DNA from: CAHJXF01 sp038254545
GTDB taxonomy: Bacteria > Pseudomonadota > Gammaproteobacteria > Burkholderiales > Burkholderiaceae_D
Reading direction: 5' to 3'
NCBI GenBank assembly: GCA_038254545.1
Contig: JBBSGB010000016.1
Span: 1-64,000 of the forward strand
Length of the DNA: 64,000 bases
The notes under the pieces were generated by a model, which saw nothing but the letters and a program-made list of their open reading frames with translations, made no database searches and was not told where the DNA came from. The position numbers and the translations under genes are program-made. Below are positions 14,982 to 24,239 of the stretch, piece by piece (position 1 is the stretch's first letter; the number at the start of each line of letters is the position of its first letter).

Positions 14982-15970
14982 GGCTTCTTCTTTTCTTCGA
15001 TGTGACCGCCGAACTGATGGCGCATCGCCGAGAGGATCTTGTCGGACACGGTGTGATCGCGGCGCGATCGAAAGCGCGCGTAGAGCGCGGCGCTGATCAC
15101 GTTCGCGGGCACCGCTTCCTCCATCGCCGCGTCGAGCGTCCATCGACCTTCGCCCGAGTCCGCGACCTCGCCCGAGAAGGCCGACAGCTTCGCGTCCTCG
15201 GCCAAAGAAATCGCGGTGAGGTCGAGCAGCCACGACGAGATCACGCTGCCGCGCCGCCACACTTCGGCGATGTCGGCAAGGTTCAATGTGTAGCGCTCGT
15301 CTTCGGACAGGCTGTTGGACGACTTGTTGGCGAGGATGTCGAAGCCTTCGGCATAGGCCTGCATCAGGCCGTATTCGATGCCGTTGTGGATCATCTTCAC
15401 GAAGTGGCCCGAGCCGACCGGACCGCAGTGCAGATAGCCTTGCTCGGCGCGGGCGTCGAGATCCTTGCGGCCCTCGCGCCTGGGCGTGACTTCGAGATTG
15501 CCGCGTCCCGGTGCGAGCGCTGCGAGTACAGGATCGATGCGTTCGACCGCCGCATCGACGCCGCCGATCATCATGCAGTAGCCGCGCTCGCGGCCCCACA
15601 CGCCGCCCGAGGTGCCGACGTCGATGTAGTGGATGCCGTCGGCTTTCAGTTCCGCGCCGCGCCGGATGTCGTCCTTGTAGAAGCTGTTGCCGCCATCGAT
15701 CACGATGTCGTCGGCGGAAAGCAGAGGTCGCAGTGCAGCGACGCTGTCCTCGGTGATCTTGCCGGCAGGCAGCATCAGCCAGATCGCGCGTGGCCGCTCC
15801 AGCCTGGCGACGAGCTCTTCGAGATTCGCAGCGCCGGACATGCCCAGGGCTGCGAGCTTTTCCACTGCGCCCGCATCGCGGTCGTAGACCACGCAGCGAT
15901 GACCCTTCTCGGTCAGGCGCCGCGCGATGTTGCCGCCCATGCGCCCGAGTCCCACCACGCCCAATTGCAT
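14978..15970 (-). CDS. gnd: 6-phosphogluconate dehydrogenase, short (decarboxylating) form
   Basis: 330 aa from ATG 15970, which follows AAGGAG by seven bases. The frame is open further upstream but without similarity. It contains the N-terminal Rossmann GLGRMGGNIARRL, the GTSGGVWG active-site loop, and HFVKMIHNGIEYG with the catalytic Lys and Asn-type residues. The length fits the ~300-330 aa bacterial form rather than the ~470 aa enteric form; short forms are often NAD-preferring. It converts 6-phosphogluconate to ribulose-5-phosphate. It is coupled to zwf by ATGA. Confidence 0.93.
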   Translation of the reverse strand: MQLGVVGLGRMGGNIARRLTEKGHRCVVYDRDAGAVEKLAALGMSGAANLEELVARLERPRAIWLMLPAGKITEDSVAALRPLLSADDIVIDGGNSFYKDDIRRGAELKADGIHYIDVGTSGGVWGRERGYCMMIGGVDAAVERIDPVLAALAPGRGNLEVTPRREGRKDLDARAEQGYLHCGPVGSGHFVKMIHNGIEYGLMQAYAEGFDILANKSSNSLSEDERYTLNLADIAEVWRRGSVISSWLLDLTAISLAEDAKLSAFSGEVADSGEGRWTLDAAMEEAVPANVISAALYARFRSRRDHTVSDKILSAMRHQFGGHIEEKKKP

Positions 15971-16010
15971 CGCTATCGCTCCTTGCGGGGTTACGTATTC
16001 GTTGTGAAGA

Positions 16011-17861
16011 CTAGAACACCATGTCGGCCTGCTCGACCGACGTGCCCATCGCATCGGCCTTGGCATCGGCCGCCATGCACGCGGTACGTGCGAGCCCGAG
16101 CGCCGAATTGATCAGCGACACGTGCGAGAACGCCTGCGGAAAATTACCGAGCTGGCGTTTGGCGATCGGGTCGTATTCCTCGGCGAGGAGACCCACATCG
16201 TTGGCGATCGCGCACAGGCGCTCGAACAAGGCGCGCGCTTCGTCGATGCGTCCCTGCAGGCGCAGGTTGTCCACCAGCCAGAAACTGCACGCGAGGAACA
16301 CGCCTTCACCGGGCGGCAGGCCGTCGCTGGCTTCCTTCGTGCTGTAGCGAAGCACGAAGCCATCGACCACCAGTTCGCGCTCGATCGCATGCACGGTGCC
16401 GACGACGCGCGGATCGTCGGGCGGAAGGAACCCGGTGAGCGGTATCAGCAGCAGGCTCGCGTCGAGCGCCTGCGATCCATAGCTCTGCACGAAGGCGTTG
16501 CGTCCAGCGTCGAAACCCTTCTCGCAGATCTCGTCGTGGATAACCTGGCAGAGTGCCCGCCAATGTATCACCGGGCCTTCGAGCCCGAACTTCTCGGCCG
16601 ACTTCACCGCACGATCGAACGCGGTCCACACCATCACCTTCGAGAACGTGAAGTGCTGCGGCCCATCGCGCGGTTCCCAGATGCCGGAGTCGGGCAATCG
16701 CCAGATGGTCTCGAGGTGTTCGAGCATCTTCAACTGGAACGACCAGACTTCGTCCCCGTCCCCCAGGCCGCCCAGGCGCGCGTAATGAAGTGCCGCCATC
16801 AACTGCCCGTAGACGTCGAGCTGCAACTGATTGGACGCCGCGTTGCCGATGCGGACCGGCCTGGAGTTTTCATAGCCCGGCAGCCACTCGATCTCCCACT
16901 CTTCGAGGCGCCGCTCGCCAGCGAGTCCGTACATGATCCGCAACTTCGAGGCGTCGCCCGCGACCGCGCGTTCGAGCCACATGCGCCAGGCCTGCGCTTC
17001 CTCGTAGTAACCGGCATTCATCAACGCGAACAATGTCAGCGTCGCATCGCGCAGCCAGCAATAGCGATAGTCCCAATTGCGCACGCCGCCGATCGCTTCG
17101 GGCAGCGACGTGGTGGGCGCAGCGACGATGCCGCCGGTGGGGCCGAAGGTCAGCGCTTTCAGGACCATCAGCGAACGCCGGACCGCCTTCGTGTAGGGGC
17201 CCGCATCGACGACGCGCTCGTTCCACTTCGCCCAGATCTTCACGCTGTTCGCAAGCGCGATTTCGGCATCGATTGCCGCGGGCACGGGAAGATGCGATGC
17301 GCTGTGGCTCAGCACGAAGGCAACGCGCCCGCCTTCTTCGACATCGAAGCGCGCGATCGTCTGCATGCCTTCGCCTTTCAACTCGACATCGGCGCGCAAA
17401 GTGACCATGTCAGGGCCGGCGATCGCGCGGATGCCATTTTCTTCAGGCAGGCGCGTCACCCAGGGCGTGGTCGATCCGTAGTTGAAGCGCACCGCCAGTT
17501 CGCCGCGCATCGCGACGCGGCCTGCCCGGCCTTCGACGATGCGGATCACGTACACGATGCCATCGATGCGTGGCGGCATGAAGTCGATCAGCGCGACGCT
17601 GCCGGTCGCGGTTTCGAAGAACGTCTCGAGGATCAGCGTGTCGTCGCGATAACGGCGCGAGACCTTGACCGGCGCGTCGACCTCCGCGCGCTCCGGTGCA
17701 ATGCGCCAGCGGCCATGATCGGCGGTGCCCAGCAGCGCCGCGAAGCACGCGTTCGAATCGAAGCGCGGCAGGCACAGCCAGTCGATGCCCCCGTCACGCG
17801 CAACTAGCGCGGCGGTCTGGCAATCGCCGATCAGTGCGTAGTCTTCGATGGGGAGCGACAT
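16011..17861 (-). CDS. Glycoside hydrolase family 15 protein (glucoamylase/trehalase type)
   Basis: 616 aa with the two-part GH15 layout: an N-terminal beta-sandwich (start IEDYALIGDCQTAALVARDG, GIDWLCLPRFDS) and a C-terminal (alpha/alpha)6 barrel with NWDYRYCWLRDATLT and, near the end, LLAEEYDP, where GH15 enzymes carry a catalytic acidic residue. Members hydrolyse alpha-glucosidic bonds; several bacterial ones act on trehalose. No signal peptide is seen, so it is cytoplasmic. It sits 40 bp upstream of gnd on the same strand, which suggests it feeds glucose into the oxidative pentose phosphate genes below. Confidence 0.9.
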   Translation of the reverse strand: MSLPIEDYALIGDCQTAALVARDGGIDWLCLPRFDSNACFAALLGTADHGRWRIAPERAEVDAPVKVSRRYRDDTLILETFFETATGSVALIDFMPPRIDGIVYVIRIVEGRAGRVAMRGELAVRFNYGSTTPWVTRLPEENGIRAIAGPDMVTLRADVELKGEGMQTIARFDVEEGGRVAFVLSHSASHLPVPAAIDAEIALANSVKIWAKWNERVVDAGPYTKAVRRSLMVLKALTFGPTGGIVAAPTTSLPEAIGGVRNWDYRYCWLRDATLTLFALMNAGYYEEAQAWRMWLERAVAGDASKLRIMYGLAGERRLEEWEIEWLPGYENSRPVRIGNAASNQLQLDVYGQLMAALHYARLGGLGDGDEVWSFQLKMLEHLETIWRLPDSGIWEPRDGPQHFTFSKVMVWTAFDRAVKSAEKFGLEGPVIHWRALCQVIHDEICEKGFDAGRNAFVQSYGSQALDASLLLIPLTGFLPPDDPRVVGTVHAIERELVVDGFVLRYSTKEASDGLPPGEGVFLACSFWLVDNLRLQGRIDEARALFERLCAIANDVGLLAEEYDPIAKRQLGNFPQAFSHVSLINSALGLARTACMAADAKADAMGTSVEQADMVF

Positions 17862-17940
17862 GCCTTGTTCTTCGTTCGCAGGTGCGATGCGTTCTATGAG
17901 ACGACGAACTCACACAGACTCGCCGCGCGACCGCAAGTTC

Positions 17941-18876
17941 TCAGCGTTCCACCCATGCCTCGTTCAATACCTTCGCCAAGCGCACGCCGGCCTTCCTGAG
18001 TTGAGCGGCCGCGATCTCCGCCGCCGGCCGATAGTAGGGCTCGTCGAGTGCCTCCACCACGGTGATCGGCCGTCCGCACATGAAGCCGGTGGGCAGCGCG
18101 GGATAGACGAAGTCGCGTGCGACGATGTAGCTCTCCATCGTCCACAGGTTGATGTTGCCGACCTCCCAATCCTTCCTCGTCGCCTCGCTCGGCAAGTCGG
18201 CAAGAAAGCTGTCGTAGCCGCCGCGCTCGTCGAACATGCGATAGGGAATCAATCGATCCCATGCCGCATGCAGGTTGTACGGATACTGCGTGCGTCCCTC
18301 GACCGGATCGTCCATGCGCTTGCCGAAGAAGGTGATCTTCACATCGTTGCCGCCCTTGTCCTCGTCGTCGGACGCATGCAGCGGTTGATGCAGGTCGCCG
18401 ACCAGATGCACGATCCACTTCAACGCTTCGTTGCGCGCGCGCTTGTCCGCGGACTTGTCCTTCAGGATCGCGAGCTGCTTGTCGAACCACGCGGTCGCGC
18501 ATTGCCCGTCGCGGCAATATTTTGCACGGTCTTTATCGGGATCAACGCGGCTACAGATCGGAATGTCGTCGAAGTGATAGGGATAGGTCGCCCGGTATTC
18601 GGGCAGCGAACGAACTTCGTCGGGCCAGCTCGCGACCTGGCTTAGCGTCGCGCGGCCCGAAGGCTTGCCGTCGGCGCCCAGATCGTCGCGCAAGAGTTCG
18701 GCAACCGCGAGCGCGGCCGCCGGCGAAAGCAGGCGCGTCGCGATGTCGCCGACCATCGCATGGGCCTTCTGGCTCCATGCGAATGCGCACGAAGTCCATG
18801 CGGTAAACGTGACGATCGCGGCGATCGTGACCAAGGATTTGTGTCGAGCGCGGCGCGAAAGTGGAAGGACGTGCAT
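17941..18876 (-). CDS. S1/P1-type nuclease, secreted
   Basis: 311 aa from ATG 18876. The signal peptide ends TSCAFA, followed by Trp, the residue whose backbone is a zinc ligand in mature P1-type nucleases. Downstream are the expected histidine/aspartate ligands: SQKAHAMVGDIA, ASWPDEVR, YPYHFDD, WIVHLVGDLHQPLH and NLHAAWD. These enzymes cut single-stranded DNA/RNA or act as 3'-nucleotidases using three zinc ions. The frame continues 35 codons further upstream, but that part would precede the signal peptide. It is divergent from the Liv binding-protein gene. Confidence 0.9.
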   Translation of the reverse strand: MHVLPLSRRARHKSLVTIAAIVTFTAWTSCAFAWSQKAHAMVGDIATRLLSPAAALAVAELLRDDLGADGKPSGRATLSQVASWPDEVRSLPEYRATYPYHFDDIPICSRVDPDKDRAKYCRDGQCATAWFDKQLAILKDKSADKRARNEALKWIVHLVGDLHQPLHASDDEDKGGNDVKITFFGKRMDDPVEGRTQYPYNLHAAWDRLIPYRMFDERGGYDSFLADLPSEATRKDWEVGNINLWTMESYIVARDFVYPALPTGFMCGRPITVVEALDEPYYRPAAEIAAAQLRKAGVRLAKVLNEAWVER

Positions 18877-19054
18877 GGAGCACTTCAGGGTTTTCCCGCG
18901 CAGGTTGAGGGTGCCGCTTTGCATTATGCTCGGCGTCCTCGACCCCGTGAGCGGTGCGCGTCGAACTGCGATGCTTGACACGTCAAGTTTCTCTCGCGCA
19001 GCGCATCCTCACTGCGGACAACCGCGGACAACGTAAGTGACAGGAGATATCGTG

Positions 19055-20227
19055 ATGACATCCATCCACCGAATCGTCGCGCGTGCGACTGGCGCCGCGG
19101 CAAGCGTCGCCTTGGCTGCGGGACTGATTTCGACAGCGCAGGCACAGATCAAGGTCGGCATCACGCTGTCGGCCACCGGTCCCGCCGCGTCGCTCGGCAT
19201 CCCGCAGAAGAACACGGCGACCCTGCTGCCCAAGACGATCGGCGGCAAGAGTGTCGAATACATCATCCTCGACGACGCGTCCGACACCACCACCGCGGTC
19301 AAGAACACCAGGAAGCTGATCAGCGAAGACAACGTCGACATCGTGCTCGGTTCGTCGATCACGCCCAACTCGCTGGCGATGGTCGACGTCGTGTCCGAGC
19401 TGCAGACGCCGATGATCAGCATGGCCGCGAGCGCCAAGATCGTCGAGCCGATGGACGCCAAGCGCGCGTGGGTCTTCAAGACGCCGCAGAACGACGCGCT
19501 GATGGCCAGCGCGATCGCCGACCACATGGCTGCTGCCGGCGTCAAGACGCTCGGCTACATCGGCTTCTCGGACGCCTACGGCCAGGGCTGGTTCGGCGAG
19601 ATCTCGAAGTCGGCGGAGGCCAAGGGCATCAAGATCGTCGCCAACGAAAGCTATGCGCGCACCGACACCAGCGTCACCGGGCAGGTGTTGAAGCTGATGG
19701 CCGCCAACCCCGACGCGATCCTGATCGGCGCTTCAGGCACGCCCGCGGCGCTCCCGGAAAAAGCGCTGAAGGAACGCGGCTACAAGGGCAAGTACTACCA
19801 GACCCACGGCGTTGCCAACGCGGACTTCCTGCGCGTATGTGGCAAGGACTGCGACGGCACGATCTTGCCCTCGGGTCCCATCCTCGTCGCCGCGCAATTG
19901 CCCGACAGCAATCTCTCGAAGAAGCCCGCGCTCGAGTACGTGAAGGAATACGAAGGTGCGTTCGGCGCGGGCTCGGTCGCGAACTTCGGCGCGCATCTGT
20001 GGGACGCGGGGATTCTGCTGCAGAAGGCGATTCCCGAAGCATTGAAGACCGCGCAGCCCGGCACGCCGGCATTTCGCAAGGCGCTGCGCGATGCGATCGA
20101 GACGACAACGAATCTTCCGGCCACGCACGGCGTCTTCACGATGACCAAGATGGACCATGCGGGCCTGGACACGCGCGGCCGCGTGATGGTGATGATCCAG
20201 AACGGCGCGTGGGTGCTGCAGAAGTAA
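19055..20227 (+). CDS. Branched-chain amino-acid-type ABC transporter substrate-binding protein
   Basis: 390 aa from ATG 19055, eight bases after GGAG. The signal peptide ends STAQAQ, and the mature protein begins IKVGITLSATGPAASLGIPQ, the start of type I periplasmic binding proteins (LivJ/LivK family). Other family marks are DDASDTTTAVKNTRKL and SSITPNSLAM. It is followed by permease and ATPase genes on the same strand, so it is the receptor of this transporter. The ligand may be an amino acid, amide or aromatic acid. A close paralogue is encoded at 34150. Confidence 0.92.
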   Translation: MTSIHRIVARATGAAASVALAAGLISTAQAQIKVGITLSATGPAASLGIPQKNTATLLPKTIGGKSVEYIILDDASDTTTAVKNTRKLISEDNVDIVLGSSITPNSLAMVDVVSELQTPMISMAASAKIVEPMDAKRAWVFKTPQNDALMASAIADHMAAAGVKTLGYIGFSDAYGQGWFGEISKSAEAKGIKIVANESYARTDTSVTGQVLKLMAANPDAILIGASGTPAALPEKALKERGYKGKYYQTHGVANADFLRVCGKDCDGTILPSGPILVAAQLPDSNLSKKPALEYVKEYEGAFGAGSVANFGAHLWDAGILLQKAIPEALKTAQPGTPAFRKALRDAIETTTNLPATHGVFTMTKMDHAGLDTRGRVMVMIQNGAWVLQK

Positions 20228-20284
20228 TGATCCGGGCGCATCCAGGCGCTGCGACAGGCACCTTCAGCACAGACCGATAGCGCG

Positions 20285-21322
20285 ATGGATACGTCGATCG
20301 CGCTGATCCTGATTCAGGACGGCATCACCAACGGCGCGATCTATGCGCTGTTGGCGATCGCGCTGGTGCTTGTGTTCGCGGTCACGCGCACCATCTTCAT
20401 TCCGCAGGGCGAGTTCGTCAGCTTCGGCGCGTTGACCCTGGCCGGATTCGTCGCGGGCAAGACGCCGGGCACCGCGTTGCTGCTGGTCGGTGCGGGCGTG
20501 GTCGCGTTGCTGATGGATATCGCGGTGGCCGTACGCGCGAAGAATTTTCGTCCGCTGGCGCGATCGACCCTGGGCTATCTAGTGTTGCCGATCGCGCTCT
20601 ATGCGATCGTACGCTTCGCGACCGGCCACGCGTTGCCGCTGGGCGTGCACGTGTTGTTGACGCTCGCGCTGGTCGTGCCGCTCGGGCCCATCCTCTATCG
20701 GATCGCCTATCAACCGGTGGCGGAAGCTTCGGTGCTGGTGCTCTTGATCGTGTCGGTGGGCGTGCATCTCGCGATGACCGGCCTGGGCCTCATCTTCTTC
20801 GGCGCCGAGGGATCGCGCACGCCGGCCTTCGCCGACGGGTCGATCACGCTCGGCACGCTGGTGGTGTCCGGACAGAGTCTGGTGGTGGTGGGCACCAGCG
20901 CGCTGCTGATCGTGGCGCTCTATCTTTTCTTCGGATTCACCCTGTATGGCAAGGCGCTGCGCGCGACCGCGGTCAATCGCCGTGGCGCACGGTTGATGGG
21001 CATCAGCACCGTGATGAGCGGGCGCATCACGTTCGCGGTCGCAGCCTTGATCGGCACCTTCTCGGGCATGTTGATCGCGCCGATCACGACCATCTACTAC
21101 GACTCGGGTTTCCTGATCGGCTTGAAGGGCTTCGTCGCCGCCATCATCGGCGGGCTCGCCAGTTATCCGCTCGCGGCGGCGGGCGCGATCCTGGTCGGCA
21201 TCCTCGAAGCCTTCTCGTCGTTCTGGGCCAGCGCCTACAAGGAAGTGATCGTCTTCACGTTGATCATCCCGGTGCTGCTGTTGCGCTCGATGACGAGCCA
21301 TCACGTCGAGGAGGAAGAGTGA
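20285..21322 (+). CDS. livH: Branched-chain ABC transporter permease (LivH-type)
   Basis: 345 aa, longer than the ~290-300 aa norm because of an extra loop and helices around residues 75-120. It is strongly hydrophobic with about nine segments. It starts with LILIQDGITNGAIYALLAIALVLVFAVTRTIF, the usual first helices of LivH, and ends in a LiveHM-type region including IYYDSGFLIGLKGFVAAIIGGL. It forms one half of the membrane channel with the LivM half of the next gene. Its stop overlaps the next start by four bases. Confidence 0.9.
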   Translation: MDTSIALILIQDGITNGAIYALLAIALVLVFAVTRTIFIPQGEFVSFGALTLAGFVAGKTPGTALLLVGAGVVALLMDIAVAVRAKNFRPLARSTLGYLVLPIALYAIVRFATGHALPLGVHVLLTLALVVPLGPILYRIAYQPVAEASVLVLLIVSVGVHLAMTGLGLIFFGAEGSRTPAFADGSITLGTLVVSGQSLVVVGTSALLIVALYLFFGFTLYGKALRATAVNRRGARLMGISTVMSGRITFAVAALIGTFSGMLIAPITTIYYDSGFLIGLKGFVAAIIGGLASYPLAAAGAILVGILEAFSSFWASAYKEVIVFTLIIPVLLLRSMTSHHVEEEE

Positions 21323-23223
21323 ACGCCTCGGCCCCAGGCAACGGCCGTCCCTCGCTTGCCGCGGGCCGCATCGCGCTCGCGATCGGACTCGTGGTGCTGA
21401 TCGCGCTGCCGCTCTATCCGAAGACGCCCGAGTTCTGGATCACACTGCTCAACTACATCGGCCTCGCGAGCCTCGTCGTCCTCGGGCTCGTGCTGCTCAC
21501 CGGCGTGGGCGGGCTGACCTCGTTCGGGCAGGCGGCCTTCGTGGGCATCGGCGCGTACATGAGCGGCTACCTGACGACCGCGTATCACGTGTCGCCGTGG
21601 CTGACGCTGCCTGCCGGCCTGCTCGCGACCGGCGTGATCGCGTACGTGATCGGGCTGGTCACACTGCGATTGTCGGGACACTACCTGCCACTGGGCACGA
21701 TCGCCTGGGGCCTCGGCCTCTACTTCCTGTTCGGCAATCAGGAGTGGCTGGGCAAGTACGACGGCCTGAACGGCTTGCCGTCGATCACGCTGTTCGGCTG
21801 GTCGCTCGAGCGCGGGCGCGATCTCTACTTCCTGATCTGGCTGTTCGTGGTCGCGAGCGTGCTCGCGGTGCAGGCGCTGCTCGACTCGCGGCCCGGCCGC
21901 GCGATCCGCGCGCTGCGCGGCGGGACGATCATGGCCGAGTCGTTCGGCGTCAACACGACGCGCGTGAAGATCGTGATCTTCGTCTACGCGGCGCTGCTCG
22001 CATCGATGTCGGGCTGGCTCTACGCGCACCTGCAGCGCGTGGTCAATCCGACGCCGTTCGGGATCAACGCGGGCATCGAGTACCTGTTCATGGCGGTGGT
22101 GGGCGGCGCCGCGCACGTGTGGGGTGCGCTGCTCGGGGCCGGTGTCGTCACGATCGCGCGCGATCAACTGCAGAACTGGCTGCCGCGCCTCTTGGGCAGC
22201 AACGGAAACTTCGAGAGCATCGTGTTCGGCGTGCTGCTGGTGTACCTGCTGCAGCGTGCACCGCAGGGCTTGTGGCCGATCATCACCGGCTTCCTAAGGG
22301 TAGACCGCGAGGGCCGCAGCCGAGGTGGCAACGCCAAGGTCGAGGACGACCAATTCGGCGGCGTATCGACCGTCAAGGTCTCGACGCTGGGTGTCGACGA
22401 AGCCGAAGCCTTGCCTCGTCGCGAGCGCCCCGCGGCCGGCGACGTGGTGCTCGAGGTGCGCGCGATTCGCAAGGAGTTCGGCGGCCTCGTCGCCGTCAAC
22501 GACATCAGCTTCAAGGTGCGCATAGGCGAGATCATGGGGCTGATCGGGCCGAACGGCGCGGGCAAGAGCACGACCTTCAACCTCGTCACCGGCGTGTTGC
22601 CGATCACGCGCGGCGAAGTGCTGTTTCGCGACGAGCGCATCGACGGCATGCTCGCGCGTCACATCAGTGCCAAGGGCCTGGGGCGCACCTTCCAGCACGT
22701 GCAACTGCTGGCCGGCATGAGCGTGATCGACAACGTCGCGCTCGGCGCGCACCTGCGCTCGTCGGTGGGTCTGGTGCGCGCGTCGCTGCGGCTCGATCGC
22801 AGGGAAGAAGCGCGCCTGCGCCACGAAGCCGCGGTGCAGTTGAAACGCGTCGGCCTCGGCCACTGCCTGTTCGAGCAGGCCGGCAATCTCGCGCTCGGCC
22901 AGCAACGCATCCTCGAGATCGCGCGCGCGCTCGCATCCGATCCCGTTCTGCTGCTGCTCGACGAACCCGCGGCCGGCCTGCGTTACAAGGAGAAGCAGGC
23001 GCTGGCCGATGTGCTGCGCCAGTTGCGCGCCGAAGGCATGAGCATCCTCCTGGTCGAGCACGACATGGAATTCGTGATGGGATTGACCGATCACCTGTTC
23101 GTGATGGACTTCGGCAGCAAGCTGGCGGAGGGATTGCCACGGGAGATCCAGAGCGATCCGGTGGTGCTCGAGGCGTATCTGGGTGGCATCGACGACGATC
23201 TGGAACTGGAGCAGCACGCATGA
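21319..23223 (+). CDS. Fused LivM permease and LivG ATP-binding protein
   Basis: 634 aa. Residues ~1-330 are a LivM permease (several helices; LTGVGGLTSFGQAAFVGIGAYMSG is the conserved first-loop region). A charged linker near 335-375 leads into a LivG ATPase with LEVRAIRKEFGGLVAVNDIS, Walker A GPNGAGKST, the LALGQQRILEIARAL signature and Walker B LLLLDEPAAGL, then LLVEHDMEFVMGL. Permease and ATPase are normally separate proteins; here no stop divides them, which fixes a 1:1 ratio. The next gene, LivF, overlaps by four bases. Confidence 0.92.
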   Translation: MNASAPGNGRPSLAAGRIALAIGLVVLIALPLYPKTPEFWITLLNYIGLASLVVLGLVLLTGVGGLTSFGQAAFVGIGAYMSGYLTTAYHVSPWLTLPAGLLATGVIAYVIGLVTLRLSGHYLPLGTIAWGLGLYFLFGNQEWLGKYDGLNGLPSITLFGWSLERGRDLYFLIWLFVVASVLAVQALLDSRPGRAIRALRGGTIMAESFGVNTTRVKIVIFVYAALLASMSGWLYAHLQRVVNPTPFGINAGIEYLFMAVVGGAAHVWGALLGAGVVTIARDQLQNWLPRLLGSNGNFESIVFGVLLVYLLQRAPQGLWPIITGFLRVDREGRSRGGNAKVEDDQFGGVSTVKVSTLGVDEAEALPRRERPAAGDVVLEVRAIRKEFGGLVAVNDISFKVRIGEIMGLIGPNGAGKSTTFNLVTGVLPITRGEVLFRDERIDGMLARHISAKGLGRTFQHVQLLAGMSVIDNVALGAHLRSSVGLVRASLRLDRREEARLRHEAAVQLKRVGLGHCLFEQAGNLALGQQRILEIARALASDPVLLLLDEPAAGLRYKEKQALADVLRQLRAEGMSILLVEHDMEFVMGLTDHLFVMDFGSKLAEGLPREIQSDPVVLEAYLGGIDDDLELEQHA

Positions 23224-24032
23224 GCGTCACTCCGGAGGTGGCACGCATGAACGCGGCCGTCGAGCACTTCGCACAAGGCGCGATCCTCTCGGTGCGTGGA
23301 CTTTCCGCGCGCTACGGCAAGGTCGCCGCGCTCGCGCCGACCGATCTCGACGTCGCACCCGGCAAGATCGTCACCGTGATCGGCGCCAACGGAGCAGGCA
23401 AGTCCACCTTGCTCAACGCCTTGATGGGCTCGCTGCCCACCAATGGGCATTGCGAAGGCGCGGTCAGCTACGAAGGCGATCGGATCGAGTTGCGCGGCAC
23501 CGAACAGCGCGTCGCCGGCGGCATGGCACTGGTTCCCGAAAAGCGCGAGCTGTTCGCGAGCATGAGCGTGGAAGACAACCTGATGCTCGGCGCCTTTCGC
23601 CGCTATCGGCTGCGGCGCGGCGACGAGCACAAGCGCTGGGCCGACGAACTCGATCACGTCTTCACGCTCTTTCCGCGCCTGAAGGAAAGGCGTGGGCAGG
23701 AGGCTGGCACGCTATCGGGCGGCGAGCGCCAGATGCTTGCGGTCGGTCGCGCGCTGATGGGCAAGCCCAAGCTGCTGATGCTCGACGAACCCAGCCTCGG
23801 GTTGGCGCCGAAGATCGTGCGCGAGATCTTCCACATCATTGCGGCGCTGCGTACGACGGGCGTGGCGACGCTGCTGGTCGAGCAGAACGCTCGCGCGGCA
23901 CTGCAGGTCGCCGACTACGGCTACGTGCTGGAGACCGGATCGGTCACGCTCAAGGGTCCGGCGAAGGAGCTCGCGAGCAATCCGCGCGTGATCGAGAGTT
24001 ATCTGGGGTTGGGGGAGAAGCGGGAAGGGTGA
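23220..24032 (+). CDS. livF: Branched-chain ABC transporter ATP-binding protein (LivF-type)
   Basis: 270 aa from ATG 23220, overlapping the preceding stop and preceded by GGAG. A second ATG at 23247 has an even better GGAGGTG six bases upstream, so the true start may be 23247. Core features are LSARYGKVAAL, Walker A GANGAGKST, EKRELFASMSVEDNL, signature LSGGERQMLAVGRAL, Walker B LLMLDEPSLGL and LLVEQNARAAL. This is the second ATPase of the transporter. It is the last gene of the operon; a strong hairpin lies 60 bp downstream. Confidence 0.92.
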   Translation: MSVTPEVARMNAAVEHFAQGAILSVRGLSARYGKVAALAPTDLDVAPGKIVTVIGANGAGKSTLLNALMGSLPTNGHCEGAVSYEGDRIELRGTEQRVAGGMALVPEKRELFASMSVEDNLMLGAFRRYRLRRGDEHKRWADELDHVFTLFPRLKERRGQEAGTLSGGERQMLAVGRALMGKPKLLMLDEPSLGLAPKIVREIFHIIAALRTTGVATLLVEQNARAALQVADYGYVLETGSVTLKGPAKELASNPRVIESYLGLGEKREG

Positions 24033-24092
24033 AAGAGTTCGCGGATGCGTTGGAGATTTCCAAGCGCACCCTGCAGGAATAACGTGTGACAC

Positions 24093-24134
24093 GCGGCATC
24101 CAACAGTGAGCGAAACCCGCTGTTGGATGTCCGC
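24093..24134 (+). other. Strong hairpin with attC-compatible end boxes, or operon terminator
   Basis: GCGGCATCCAACAG pairs with CTGTTGGATGTCCGC (14 pairs, one bulge) around a 13-base loop. The boxes ATCCAAC (24098) and GTTGGAT (24122) fit the attC R'' and R' consensus exactly, but the whole element is much shorter than known attC sites. There is no T-run, so it is not a textbook terminator either. It lies 60 bp after livF and about 105 bp before the GNAT-HpaG fusion. Confidence 0.4.
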
Positions 24135-24239
24135 CCAGCGACTCGACTAATGGGTCTTCACCGCGGTTTGGGCTCTTGCTGGATCCCACCCCCAATCTCT
24201 GTACGCATGTGATTGCAGTTCGTCTTGGATCGCGTTCGA

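Noticed and set aside
13377..15005. 542-codon open frame on the plus strand opposite zwf
   Set aside because: It mirrors the zwf coding frame; high GC with few stop codons makes long antisense frames, and its translation shows no domain.
16122..17807. 561-codon open frame on the plus strand opposite GH15
   Set aside because: Composition-driven shadow of a clearly conserved GH15 gene; no motif and Arg/His/Ala-rich translation.
21597..23219. Long upstream extension of livF
   Set aside because: It overlaps the LivMG gene in another frame with Arg-rich nonsense; starts at 23220 or 23247 are supported by ribosome sites.
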